Shown: one piece after another, positions 33,010-44,729 of the stretch
How positions within the stretch are numbered: position 1 is the first letter of the stretch
Layout of the letters: each line of letters begins with the position of its first letter
DNA from: Ryuthela nishihirai
Lineage: Eukaryota; Arthropoda; Arachnida; Araneae; Heptathelidae
NCBI GenBank assembly: GCA_038380435.1
Contig: JAWZYU010000018.1
Location: forward strand, 52,415,751-52,479,750
Direction of reading: 5' to 3'
DNA: 64,000 nucleotides
The notes under the pieces: generated by a model
Told to the model about the DNA's origin: nothing
Database searches by the model: none
The model's input: only the letters and a program-made list of their open reading frames with translations
Translations under genes and position numbers: made by a program

Positions 33010-33200
33010 TCTGTCTTCATTGGCTAGCCCCATAGTTTCTTCAGACCCGAGAGACACAACGGTTGAGTGACCAACTAATCAGAAGTGATGGCTCTCGAAT
33101 ACATCCCACCGTGTGTAAGCAGTCTACTAAGCTCCACCTACTTGTCCATAAAAGGCAGGGCCCAGCCCTTCATTTACATAGCCCCGACTCCAGTTCAGTT
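33010..33200 (+). promoter_or_regulatory. candidate RNA polymerase II core promoter
   Basis: Within a GC-richer block (about 32930-33390) there is an inverted CCAAT (cttcattggctag, about 33013-33025), a TATA-like cataaaagg (33147-33155), and two Inr-like motifs, tcattt (A at 33172) and tcagtt (A at 33197). The first Inr is about 24 bases from the TATA-like box, close to usual spacing; the second, 49 away, is too far for that box but is the better arthropod Inr (TCAGTT). Direction is set by the splice donor downstream. Each motif is common alone, so only the combination is suggestive. Confidence 0.4.
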
Positions 33201-33303
33201 GCAACACATGACAGACATACCGTTCAGCGACGGCATCTGATAAAACGAGGCTAACAGCTTGGCGTTATTGGCCGTTCAGAAGACGGACCTGGGCGTTATC
33301 GCG
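33172..33303 (+). other. candidate non-coding first exon
   Basis: From a presumed start at 33172 or 33197, the transcript would end at a strong 5' splice site, gcg/gtgagttg, with intron start 33304. Inside, an ATG at about 33208 opens only a ten-codon frame (MTDIPFSDGI), so the exon would be 5' UTR with a small upstream frame. I see no downstream exon in the window. If real, the gene continues far to the right, or the exon is a relic. Confidence 0.33.
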
Positions 33304-33399
33304 GTGAGTTGCTGCCTGCATAGTGTCCTGGAACAGCAAGCTTACGCTTTGTGTCAAACTGTGCGCAGCAGGCCTAGACCTGGATTACTCATCTATATT

Positions 33400-34175
33400 C
33401 TTAACATATGTGTCAGATAAAAAAGAAATATGGCTTTAACCTTCAAAAAGATGTATCTAATGATATTTCGTAGTTGCCAGATCGACGAGTTCTTTCCTAG
33501 TTCTAGGTTCCAGCCACCACTACTTGGGTGACCTTCACAAAATAAGGTAGGCTAACACTTATAACTTGCTACATTTTAATTAGAATGTATATAACAATAA
33601 TTCTTTGAATAATCGATTTAGATTATTTGTAAATGCTAGAAAAAAAGGGTTTATATTAAAATAACTTTTTTTTACATCTTACCTTCTATATACCAGATGA
33701 AATTAAACTTTTTCGAAGAAAGTGAAAAGTAAAATTATTTGGCTGTTAAGTAAATTGCCGAATAGAAATCTACAGGGAATAAATACTAATACTACTAAAA
33801 ACGGTATCTTCTCACTCTGAAAACCTCGGAAGAAATAATATAATGAATAATAAAATGATTACTATTTCGGTGTACTTTATTACGAATAATATTATCACAT
33901 AATATAGAGCCATGCAGTTTTCCATAAAAAGATTTTCTGATTTTTAGGAAGGTAGATCTAAATTAGGTAATCAAATAACGTAAAAAGAAACATTTCATCT
34001 ACTGTTTTTTTTTCTTATTTATACAGTTAAATATTTGTTGCCTAGTATTATATTAATAAATTCGGCTTTGCATCATATATTTTCAAAACTCTGGGTTTGA
34101 ATTTTCGATCAGAAAGTTTTTGCAGACTTACTTATCGTATTTTCGTGATTTTAGATCTTTTAAAGTTAGCAGTTA
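33400..34175. other. unassigned AT-rich sequence
   Basis: No coding or repeat signal. Confidence 0.4.
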
Positions 34176-34312
34176 TTGAATTTGGTTGCAATGCAAAGGA
34201 ACCTAGGTTCAAATCCAGGTAAAAAATATTATGTTTTTTTTTGCGGAGTTATCGACTTTTTCACAGGATCTGCGCGTGGCGATTTGCGGTGGCGTCCGTA
34301 CCGTGTCAGACA

Positions 34313-34350
34313 CGAGAAAAGAAATATAAAGATATATATTTCTTTTCTCG
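34313..34350. repeat. perfect 16-bp hairpin
   Basis: cgagaaaagaaatata (34313-34328) and its exact complement (34335-34350) are separated by 6 bases. A tRNA B-box-like aggttcaaatcc lies upstream at about 34205, but no SA or SB head can be followed. Confidence 0.8.
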
Positions 34351-34359
34351 AAGTAGAAT

Positions 34360-37036
34360 GATAGCGTGTATTTTGAATCGAATTTTAATATCAGTCGTAG
34401 TAAGCTGTTTATATAATCTATGAGTTGAGTTCCTTAACTTTTTCAGTGTACTTCTGCATTTCGTTAAGAAAATAAACGAAAAACTTTCTCATCTCTTTTC
34501 ACTATATTGGAGAACAGTGAGAATAAACCAAAGGTTAATCATTATAAACTGTGGGATATAGACATAAGGATACAAAATGGGGATGTATAGTTTACAAGAC
34601 ATTCGTGCTGAACTGTGGTTTCTTGAAGGAATTTTATACTTTCCTCTTGGCTTTTTTTTTGGGAGGGGGGGGGGGGAGATTGCGTGTACCGCTAATCAAA
34701 GAAAATATACGAATACGTGCTTATAGTGGAAGATGAAATGATTAACTAGATTATTTGTTGATCATGACAGTTAGCGATATAAGCAAATGCTTTAATTTGT
34801 TGCTTTAGTCAATCGCATCGACAACTATACACTAAGAATTTGTTGAGTTTTGGAAAGCAATAAATGAATCAAGTACATCGTGTCTAAATGATAGGCATTT
34901 GTTCAATTAAGAAATAATTTTAATTGGTTGAATTTTTATGTTTTGACAATAGTGTAACCTTTTTGGGATATACAGAGTTGAAGAGTTGTTTTATTCCACT
35001 TTTTTATTATTATTTTTAAAACAATGTTATACGAGTAATTTTGATAAGGAAAAAAATTACCGTTAACTAAAATATCCGTGAAGAATTTATACTTGTTCAA
35101 GAAATCTGCATTTATGTAATGTAACGTATCTGAGAGAATGCAGAAAAGTTCATAATGGACTTGGCACATTTATTGTTATGTTATGGCTTACAATGTGTAT
35201 AATGTTAAATACTGATATATTCTTATAGTATAACAATTATTTCTGTTTTTTGTTTCTGGAACATAATTTATATCATCGATTAATATTATAAGTACAAATT
35301 CGATTCACAGTATTTAAATTAATCAATAAAAAGTAAAACTCATTTTTTTTTAGTATATATTTATAACTCAACTAGTTTTAAAAGCTTTTTAAATATTGCA
35401 TTCTAAAACTTCTGAAATTATAAACTACACTTTTATATCAGTTACGAATATATACATTCTATGCTTACTATTTGCAATTGAATTTTGATATATCAGCTGC
35501 TTGAGAGGGTATTTATTTTTTTATTTATATATATGTAAAACACTTAAATGAACAAAAGTAAATTAGACTCTAACTCACATCTTTAAAAAACTATCATAAA
35601 TTTATAAATGTTTTAAGCAGGGCTCTTAAGATAGAATATTTAGTTTCTTTTCAAATATCACGTAAATAGAAACTGCAATTTCGATTTTCACAATTGCGTT
35701 ATATCATATTATAGATATCGTTAAATTTTGTGTAAACTGGCATAGCACATCGTCATTTCGCTTCCTTTCAAAAAATCTGGACTGGATATTGTTAAAGACG
35801 AGAAAGATATATTCCTAATACTTCCTCCCTTATGATTTCTAGAGTCATCTCCTCTATTCCCCTTATTCTTCTTTCTTCTACCACATTCTTTCACTTTTAA
35901 ATTTAAATAGTGAACAACGTCGCTATTAATTTTTTGAATTGAATGATGATGTGTCCCATTTTTAGGATCATAGAAAGTTTATAGAAAACAATACGAGAGT
36001 ATTATTGGGGATTTTGACATTCAGTTAATCTCAAAAAAGTAACATGTTTTGCACAATTAAATCTCGAAAAACATATTTTTATGGCATCTAATTTCTAAAT
36101 TCAGTTCATATTCTTAATATAATATTTTATTTAACATTCAGTTTCAACTATTGGAACCTGAATGAAGAGATTTTGTCTCATAACAAACATATGCTTGTAG
36201 GTAAACCAACTTCGCTTCAGATAAACGAAATTTAAAAAACTAGTTAGAAACTTGGCGACCTTAAAAAGTGTCCAGCCCCAGCGCCCGTGGCGTATTTCTT
36301 CCGCCCCTATATCACACTAAGTTTTTGCGATAGTTTTCAAAGTTTTCACCCTACATTTATTTACATATAGAGAAACGAAACCCCACTTATGAAGTATTTT
36401 AGTTTCCTTATCTTATTTTAAAGCCTGAAGCAAAACCATTCCAGCCTAGAAGTTTACTTGTGGTCTAGACCTGGGGCAATAAGTAGTCAAAGAAAGCTTG
36501 GAGAGGAGGGACTAATAGCTTTTCCTGGTACAGTAGGTGGTGAACGTGAGTTGTAACCAGTTATTGAGGAGATCTCAATTGGACAATTGCACCCTTAACC
36601 TTCTTGCTTGGAGCACGAAAACGTACTGAAGACTCTTGGTTTTGTTAACGCAAAATGCAAATGAAAGAACTATGTGTAAGTTCTTTAATGCTAGCAAAGT
36701 TTTCCTTAATTATTGATATTTTGCAATTTTTTTAGCATTATAACACATCTGTATTTGGAGAATACCAAAAATCTGACGTTGAAAGGCGTTTATTTACGGA
36801 ATAAATATTAATGAGCCAATACAATTGTAGTTTACAATCTAAAATATATATCTGAATTCATAAGCGAAATTTTTAGGGCGCATGCTTATTATTGGGGTGG
36901 CCTAAATTAAAAGAATTCAAAATTAATTACGAGCATAATCATAACGTTAAAATTGAAATTTAATTTCTTTTGCTCTAATTCCTTTCTTTTTCTCTCTGTT
37001 TGTATGTTTGAGGGATAGGGGAAGTAATTGAGATAA
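34360..37036. other. long unassigned AT-rich stretch
   Basis: Apart from a 12-G run near 34660 and an SA 3' fragment at 35499-35530 (gctgcttgagagggtattta), I see nothing. Short frames here are AT-driven. Confidence 0.4.
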
Positions 37037-37235
37037 TATCGAGTGGTTAGTGTGCTTGGCTATTAATCAAAGGGACTCTGGTCCGAGCTCCGGATAAGGT
37101 ATGAATGCTTCTTGTGTTGTCTTGATGCTTAGGTCTCGCCTTTTCATATATCTTCTATATGGCGTATTAAACTTTCAGGTTCCTGTCAGATATCTGTGGC
37201 AAACAGCTACCTGAGGGGTAACTTATATTTTTAAA
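37037..37235 (+). repeat. SA SINE, diverged full copy
   Basis: Head atcgagtggttagtgtgctt, ggtccgagctccgg at the B box, then gttcctgtcagatatctgtg and cagctacctgaggggtaact at the 3' end. Confidence 0.85.
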
Positions 37236-37429
37236 ACTGTGCTGGATTGAGACTTCTGAGTCTATAATGGAGTTCGGTGGACTCGAAGTCGAATTCCCGT
37301 TCCTATAGTCCCCGAGCTGAAAGGTTCTAGCACATGATTGTAATCATTATTTCGGTTAATGTGGTCAAAGATTTTGTAAATGATATACCGCATTTTTCGT
37401 GTAAAATAAGTGTGCCATAAAAGAATATG

Positions 37430-37507
37430 CACAGTCGTATCAGAAAATATGACCATCTACTATACATATAGTATGGTAGGTGGTCATATTATTCTGATAC
37501 GACTGTG
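37430..37507. mobile_element. 78-bp palindromic MITE, copy 2
   Basis: cacagtcgtatcagaaaata ... tgatacgactgtg, with the centre at about catatagtatgg. TA follows at 37508-37509; the left flank is tg. Better preserved on its right arm than on its left. Confidence 0.88.
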
Positions 37508-38289
37508 TATATCGCTGACAGATAGTCGTATCATTGCTAGAGGAAATCTTGATTAGCAACCTGTTGATCAATGATCAGAGCACCTGAGATGTTGTCAGGA
37601 GTTTGAACGTTTGTATCCCATTCTGCTGAAGTCTGTTTTCATCGAATTTCGACAAGACAATGCAATAAAAGAAAAATTTTCGAGGCAGAAAAAAAAATGA
37701 AAAACTATTGATTATAAAACTTAGAAAAATGAGAAACAAATCTCGAGCGTAGCTTTTCTTGAAATGCAAATTTTTTCCAAACTTTACTTGTCACTAACCC
37801 AATTTTAAGTTCAGTTTGGTTTGGCTCCACACGAAGATTAGAATTCGTACTTACCTAACAAATATAATTTCTAAATTATTTTAATCAACCCAACTGTTTT
37901 TAAAAGTTGGTTTTTAAAGTGTTCATATTCGCATTCATGCATTTCGCTATTTCACGAGTCGTTATTTCCATTTATTTACTGCGTACTTAGTTTCTAATTG
38001 TACAACTGATTTAAAGAAAATCAAGCTTATATTTCTTTGTATGAGGGAGCTTTAATTTTCCAGTTGGAATGATTGGTTGATGGTTAAATGTCGCTTTAGC
38101 AGGGTTATAATGCATACTTCAGATGAAAGCACTATTAGATACAACTTCAAATGAAAGCACTATTAGAAGCGAATAATTGTTAGATGTTGTAAAACTTCAC
38201 TTAGTTTCTCATAGTTCTACTAGATGTCTTGAAGTTTCATCCTTTATATCAGTAACCCAATAGTCAAGGCAAAGATTAAGCAAAATGTG
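37508..38289. other. unassigned sequence
   Basis: Includes a local near-duplication (aatgaaagcactattaga, at about 38123 and 38149). Nothing else. Confidence 0.4.
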
Positions 38290-40420
38290 AAGTTTCTAGT
38301 ACATTAGGAAAATAGATAGCCAAAATATGATAGCGGAACTATAAACAATTATGATTAATGTAATGAGAAAATAACCAACAAATTTTAGTATAATGAGGAA
38401 ATAACTAACCAAAATTAGTGTAGTTAAAAATAGCCAACCAAAGTTAGTATAGGGGAATAGCTATCAAGTTTTGGGTTGAGTTCTTCTACCTCTGAGTGCA
38501 TTTCTCTCCATACAGTGAGCTAAATAATAGAATCACCAGGACCTCAAGGATTCAGAGTCAGTTCTAAACCCCTGGATTCTTGTGTGCTTCAGAGGAAAAG
38601 TAAATCCATTGAACAACAGTTAGGTACAGATGGATGCTTGACATCCAGTGCGTTCTTCAACATGCATAGAATATGGCTCACCTTCACATAGGATTACGGC
38701 ATAACATCTCCCATCTAACTGACCGTGGCCTTATAAGGTGATCGGTGTTTCCTTTCTTCCTAAAAGCAGAATGAGAACGCGAGGATTAAATCTCAGAACA
38801 GATATAGTGGAGATTCAAACTTGGGAAAATCAAGTTAGAACCTGGTATGGTATTGGCTGAGTCAATCTCTACCAGTAACCAACCAAAGGTGAGGAAATAA
38901 CTAACCAAGATTTTTTTCAGTGGGATAATAAGAAACTCAAGTTGGTCTAGTGTAAAAATACCGGACAAGATTAGTGAGGAGAAAAATAATCAACAAAGAT
39001 TAGGAAAGTGGGGCGAAATACCAACTAAAAGTGAGAAGTGGAAAAATAACGATCTCCTTGCAAGTAATAATCGTTTAGTTTTTTTTCCTTAACAAGTGGG
39101 AAAAAAATAACAAAAAGTTCAAAACATTTATCTTATTGATGTGATTTGAGGAAAACGTTACTCCTCAACGTAATGTGGTCATCTAGTGAGAATGAGGATT
39201 GGTATAGGGGCAAAATAATCAAGCAAGGTTAGTATAATGGGAAAATAATCAAGCAAGGTTAGTATGATGGAAAAATATCCACTTAAAATTGGTATAGAAG
39301 GAGTTAACTGACTCAGATAGGTCTAACGGGAAAATAATCAACTAAGATTTGTGAAGTGGAAAAATAGCCTAATAAGATTAGTATAGTGTAGAAATAACAT
39401 AGGAAAATATACACAGATTAGTCTATTGAGAAAATAACCAGCCAAAATTAATTGGAAAAATGACCAACAAAATTAATATAGTGGAGAAATAAACAAGATT
39501 TTAATGTAGTAAGAGAAAATATTTATCATTGCAGTGTAATAGAAAGAAGATACTAAACCAAATAATATAGAAGGAATATAATTAATTAAGTTTAGTGTAG
39601 TGGGAAACAATCAAAATTTGTATGGTGGAGAAATGGACACGATTTGAGAGTAGTATGAGAAAATATCTCTCCAAGATTAGTATTGGGAAAATTTTTCATG
39701 ATTGATTTAGTGGAGAACATAACAAAGATTTATGCAAAAGGGGAATATCCATATACTATATGGAGAAAATATACTCCTGAAATTAGAGTAGTGAATGAAA
39801 GAGATAACCAAGATTAGTGTAGTGTAGAAGCTACCAATCATGATTAGTGTAGTGTGAGAATATCCAACCAGTAGTAATGTAGTGAGATATTAACCAATCA
39901 TGATTATTGTCTCACTACATTAATTCTTGTTATCATGATTAGTGTAGTGGGATAATAGCCAAACAAGATTAGTATGATGGGGGAAAATAACCCCAATTAG
40001 AGTAGTGAGGAAAATTATCAACTGTGATTAGTGTATTGAGAGAATAAACCGATTAATATTAGTGTAAGGAAAAATACCTAACCAAAGGGAGGGGGAATAT
40101 ATAGCTGACGTTATTGAATAATGAAAATTTTAAAAACAGTGTATTTTATGTCCAACCCACTACCTCTAGTTACGTTCCTGGTTAGTAAAGTGGGAAAAAT
40201 AACCATTAAAGATATTATAGGAGGAAAAATGATAATGGAGAAATAATAATTAGCAAAGTGGGGAAAAATAACTATTTGAGAATAAATGGGAGGAAAATAG
40301 CAAACCAAATACATGTAGTGTAGAAGACGGATAATAACCAAGCTTGTGTACTTAATGTAGCGAAAAAAGTGATAAACGAAGTTTCTTGTAGTATGAAAAA
40401 AATATTGAAGCAAATCTTTC
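38290..40420. repeat. degenerate minisatellite, accaagattagtgtagtggg
   Basis: Units such as aaaataaccaaccaagatta and gtgtagtgggaaaataac recur about every 25-30 bases over 2.1 kb, with nearly every unit altered. A diverged SB SINE (38465-38876) interrupts it. One unit lies inverted at about 39908-39935 (gtctcactacattaattctt). No long frame is kept, so coding is unlikely. Confidence 0.85.
38465..38876 (-). repeat. SB SINE, diverged near-full copy
   Basis: Tail gggttgagttcttctacctc, then aaatccattgaacaacagtt, gcgttcttcaacatgcatag and head gaacctggtatggtattggc. Inserted within the minisatellite. Confidence 0.8.
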
Positions 40421-40882
40421 AAAAGAATTAGATTTTCATTATTTTTCGCATTTCTCCTCGCAATTGCTCATCGTTCAATTTCTGTTTTTTTTTTTTAACC
40501 AAGAGGGTGCATGGAACGTATCATGTAAAGAATTTGCCTTGTAGATGTGATCTGAGGGAAAATTTAAAACCGCAAAATTGATGTGACTATATATTTCTTT
40601 ACCTCAGAAAATAATTCAAATCCTTTTTTTACCGCCCTTTACCTCTACACTTCTTTCATCGCGTAATCGAACTTTACCTTGAACGTGACGAGAGCGAAAA
40701 AATCTAGTTCTGTTTATCTGCTGTAATACAGAAAAAAAAAATTTTTTTTGATACAGGAATCAATCAATTATTTATCGACAGGGCAAATATTGTTTCAATA
40801 AACGTCTTAAACTACCTAGATATTTTACATATTTATATATAATTTCTGAGATGTTCGGAATCACAGAATACATCCACAGCAG
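40421..40882. other. unassigned AT-rich sequence
   Basis: No supported feature apart from an A9T8 palindromic tract near 40735. Confidence 0.4.
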
Positions 40883-41430
40883 CTTATTTTTAAGTGTATG
40901 TGCGTGCGGGATTCTTACGTCCGATAGACCTTCAACTTCAATTATCTTACCAACCTTAGGAGCTAATGAAATGCAAGACTTTTAGGAGCTAATGAAATCA
41001 GTAACTTAGTAACAGAGCTAATGAAATGCAAGACTTTTAGGAGCTAATGAAATCAGTAATAGGGCTAGTTAATAACAAACTTTCTCGTGAATCTACTTTT
41101 ATAACTTATTAAACTGTTTTTTTCCACCAGAGAAGAAGAAAATGCCTTTTTGACCTCCCAACTCTCAACCTCTTATTTTTAAGTGTATGTGCGTGCGGGT
41201 TTCTTACGTCCGATAGACCTTCAACTTCAATTATCTTACCAACCTTAGGAGCTAATGAAATGCAAGACTTTTAGGAGCTAATGAAATCAGTAACTTAGTA
41301 ACAGAGCTAATGAAATCAGTAACTTAGTAACAGAGCTAATGAAATGCAAGACTTTTAGGAGCATTTGAAATCAGTAATAGGGCTAGTTAATAATAAACTT
41401 TCTCGTGAATCTACTTTTATATTTGTGTAA
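40883..41430. repeat. 289-bp segmental tandem duplication
   Basis: Copy 1 (40883-41110) and copy 2 (41172-41430) share cttatttttaagtgtatgtg, gtccgatagaccttcaactt and the inner array aggagctaatgaaatgcaag / gaaatcagtaacttagtaac, with only scattered differences. Copy 2 has one extra inner unit. The joining sequence (41111-41171, gtttttttccaccagagaag...) and the first 72 bases of the unit recur at 42571-42704. Confidence 0.9.
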
Positions 41431-41506
41431 AATTTTCTAAAATAAGTAAGTTGTAAATATTTGTGCAAAAGCATAAGTCTGTTATTTTAAATTTCTATTG
41501 TTGGTG

Positions 41507-41785
41507 TAGCCGTCCCATGGCCGAGTGGTCAGCACACTTGGTTACTGATCTAAGGAACCTGGGTTCGATACCCGGGTAACACATGGTTGTTTTTCTGCTG
41601 GAGTCCCTCCATCCTCACAGATCTACTCTGACGAACATGGAGGATGGAGGGACTCCAGCAGGTAACACATGGTTGTTTTTCTGCTGGAGTCCCTCCATCC
41701 TCACAGATCTACTCTGACGAATTAAACTGACAGTCTCCTGTCAGACCTCTCTGGCAAGCAGCTGTTTGATGGGATATTTTATTAT
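41507..41785 (+). repeat. SA SINE with inverted-plus-direct internal duplication
   Basis: Full head (gccgtcccatggccgagtgg), then a 60-bp block (41575-41634), a short inverted copy of part of it (41640-41660 complements 41596-41616), then the same 60-bp block again (41661-41720), then the normal 3' half to gctgtttgatgggatatttt. Confidence 0.9.
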
Positions 41786-41921
41786 TGTTAATTTAGTGTT
41801 GATAACGTCTTTGATCTTCTTGATATGCCGATTAAAACTGAATCAAAGAGAAATTCATAGCATCGTAGGCAGGATTTTGGTAAAGAGGGAAGGAAAATAA
41901 TTTTAATATTTTTGTTAACGT

Positions 41922-42108
41922 CTGATCTAAGGGACCTGGGTTCGAGCCCCGGGTTAAGGCATGGATGTGTGTGTTGTTTTTCTGCTTAGGTCCTGCCATC
42001 CTCACAGACCTTCTACTATGGCATATAAACTGACAGGCTCCTGTCAGACCTCTGTGGCAAACAGCTGCTTGGGGGGGGGGGGGTATTTTTATTTTTTTAT
42101 TTTTTTAA
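41922..42108 (+). repeat. SA SINE, 5'-truncated, expanded G run
   Basis: Begins at ctgatctaagggacctgggt (A-box half lost), with well-kept B box and 3' half. The usual gagggggt before the tail has become a G run of about 14, followed by atttttatttttttat. Confidence 0.9.
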
Positions 42109-42570
42109 AATTGATGAACAAATAATTTCTCAAAAATTCAATTTTTCTAGAGGATCAGTGGCCCTATGCTTTTATTTCCCATGATAAATTTAAAAAAAAA
42201 AAGTGTAAACTCCCAAGCCCTATTGGCTGCGCTACTAAGGGTTCTCATGGGTATTTAATAATAGTAATAACCTTTAGTGAAATATTCTACAATACATATT
42301 ACAAAAGTTCATGGTTAATGTCCCATATATCTCTGTTTATTATTGGATACTTACTCTTTTTGTTTCAGTTTATATTAGTCGTTCCATATTGAGAATTTTT
42401 CTTTGTCAAAAAGTATAACTGGATGAGCATACAACTTAAATATTTAGAGCATCATGCATAGGGACATCAGAGGAATATTTGCTGGAAGAGTAAAAAAGTA
42501 AATTATTTTTTTTTCCTCAAAAAGTGGAAAAGATTTGAATTTGAAGTTATTTATTGATTAGTTTATGTAA

Positions 42571-43090
42571 AAACTGTTTTTTTCCACCAGAGAAGAAGAA
42601 AATGTCTTTTTGACCTCCCAACTCTCAACCTCTTATTTTTAAGTGTATGTGCGTGCAGGATTCTTACGTCCGATAGACCTTCAACTTCAATTATCTTACC
42701 AACCATATCTTTTAAAATATGCATTCACAGTCACGTACTAAATGCCGCAAAAAATTGTCTGATAGAGTTTCGATGTTTTTCTTCTCTTATTGTTTCGCTT
42801 TGTCCTTCCTTGCTATCAAGCGTCTCATTTTTTTCTTTCGTATTAGTTTTCAACTGTTTTTTTTTTCACCCTTTATAATCTATTTATATATTGACCGTTC
42901 TGCAGTTAACTGGTGTTCGGTTTCTTTTTTTACTCACCTTCTTTTGGAAGTCATCTCCATTGTATTGTCACTAATGATTTTTTTTATTTCATTTTCTCTT
43001 AAGCTCAACGCAGCACATTTACCACGAACGGCTTTCTTTTCATTGTCTTCTTCTTCATCTCAAACATTGCAGTTTTTTTTCGCGACTGTT
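42571..43090 (-). pseudogene. decayed coding-like region, unknown
   Basis: Read on the minus strand this T-rich block gives hydrophilic, coding-like peptides. At 42937-43059 a 41-codon open segment starts DEEEDNEKKAVRGKC and ends SDNTMEMTSKRR. After a TGA (42934-42936) VKKETEHQLTAERSIYK follows in the same frame, then stops and frame changes, KNETLDSKEGQSETIREEK, and finally VGKIIEVEGLSDV...RVGRSKRH over the repeated segment 42571-42704. I do not recognise the family. A gtgagt overlaps the first stop, so part could be exon/intron structure instead of decay. The 129-codon frame on the other strand is a phenylalanine/serine-rich shadow. Confidence 0.35.
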
Positions 43091-43109
43091 CATGCCTTGT
43101 TCTCTTAAG

Positions 43110-43205
43110 GCAAAGGAAACCCGATGGTCTTTTGAAAGGGCGATTGGTGCGTTAAACCGTGGTCTCTTGTGCAGGAGAGCCGCACCGTCTGGACATTATA
43201 ATAAG
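43110..43205 (+). repeat. SB SINE, central fragment
   Basis: cgatggtcttttgaaagggc, gcgttaaaccgtggtctctt and gtgcaggagagccgcacc match the SB centre. Confidence 0.6.
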
Positions 43206-43928
43206 TGCGGATAAATAAATACATAGTACAATTATTCCTGAATTCTTTTCTCATCATGAGTATAATTGTGCCTATGATAAACTATGACCCAATGATTATA
43301 TTGATTTCTTTTGTTCGAATATTAGTATTTTGACTCACAGTTCCGAGCAGATATTAATATATTTATGTTACGAGGAATTTAAATTTTTGCACGATTCTAC
43401 TTTGTTTTCTTAATATCGACATCAGGGATGTCTCCAACTCTCCCTCTAAGGGATTTAGCATACCCTGAATTTCCCTTATTGATGAACTGGTTATATGCAG
43501 TGTTTTCGAAATTTATTTATAACACTTCAAAAAGTTTTACCATCCCCTGGATGGCTTTGATGGCAGATTCTCTTCTGCCTCTATCCAATCAGTCCCTTTT
43601 ATGTCCTGTTCAAAATTTTGGATTCCTTGTGACCTGATCTGGTTCAGAATTAATTCTTATAAGGGATAAAATATCCAAACAAAATGCAAGAATTTTACCA
43701 TCAATAGTATAAATTCAAGTCTTTAAACGGATGTTACAAGTTTAAAATAAAAAGTAACTTTTTGGGCCCTGGAATTGAAATATTAATATTTCTATAAAAT
43801 AATAAAGCCGACGTGTCTTAGTGTCTATGTTAGTTTTGATAATTCCTAATAAGAGTTTTTGAAAATTAATTACTAATAGATAATATGCCATATTCATATG
43901 CATCTGATATGTTTGAAGTGGCAAATAT
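43206..43928. other. unassigned sequence
   Basis: No supported feature. A 69-codon frame at 43428-43637 has no recognised motif. Confidence 0.4.
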
Positions 43929-43938
43929 TATATAACTT

Positions 43939-44145
43939 ATAAAATAAATAAATACCCCCTCAAGCAGCTGCTTGCTACAGAGGTCTGACAGGAGCCTGTC
44001 AGTTTATATGCCACAGTAGAAGGTCTGAGAGGATGGCAGGACCTCAACAGAAAAACGACACAAACAGCCATGCCTTACCCGGGGCTCGAACCCAGGTCCC
44101 GTAGATCAATAGACAAGCGCGCTAACCACTCGGCCACGGGACGGC
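43939..44145 (-). repeat. SA SINE, full length with 10-bp TSD
   Basis: tatataactt on both sides (43929-43938, 44146-44155). All parts are present: A-rich tail, 3' domain, B box (ctcgaaccc) and A box (ctcggccacgg). One of the two best-kept SA copies. Confidence 0.95.
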
Positions 44146-44348
44146 TATATAACTTGTACTTCTTTTTAAGTGCAATTATATTAATTTTGCTAAAATACTA
44201 CAAATTTTCAGCTACAGACTCCAGTATTAACGCAATAATGAGCACCTATTTTAAAGTTGAATTAATATGCACAAAATCCTCTCTTTCTTCTGAAGAAAAC
44301 TAATATATCTCATAAATCGATAATGAAAAATTTTCAAGCACTTTTCCA

Positions 44349-44525
44349 TCCGTGTCCGAATGTTTAGCGCAATGGGTTCGAGCTCCGGGTAAGGCATGAA
44401 TGTTTGTGCTGTTTTTCTGCTGAGGTCTTGCCATCCTCACATACCTTCTACTATGGAGTAGAAACTGACAGACTCCTGTCAGACCTCTGTGGCAAACAAC
44501 TGCTTCAGGGGTTATTTAATTTTAT
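44349..44525 (+). repeat. SA SINE with deletion in the head
   Basis: ccgtgtccgaatgtttagcg is joined to aatgggttcgagctccgggt, with about 25 bases of the anticodon region gone. The 3' half is complete. Confidence 0.8.
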
Positions 44526-44729
44526 GTCTGTTTTGCAGTAAAAAAAAACTGTAGCTCCCAATTAATAATGCAAGCCTTTCCTATTGCCAAAAGCACTGAG
44601 AAACTTCTGTTTTATGTAACTAAAAAGCCACAGTGAAAGAGCTCTAATTTTGGAAATAAAATTTTATATGATTAAAGAACAATTTTCTCATGGAGAGAAA
44701 CTGAAAATCTCACATCCCAATATCTAAAT

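Noticed and set aside
38290..40420. CRISPR-like repeats
   Set aside because: Units are degenerate, lack constant repeats with unique spacers, and the sequence is clearly eukaryotic.
42719..43108. 129-codon plus-strand frame, phenylalanine/serine-rich
   Set aside because: Driven by T-rich sequence. The opposite strand gives the more coding-like reading.
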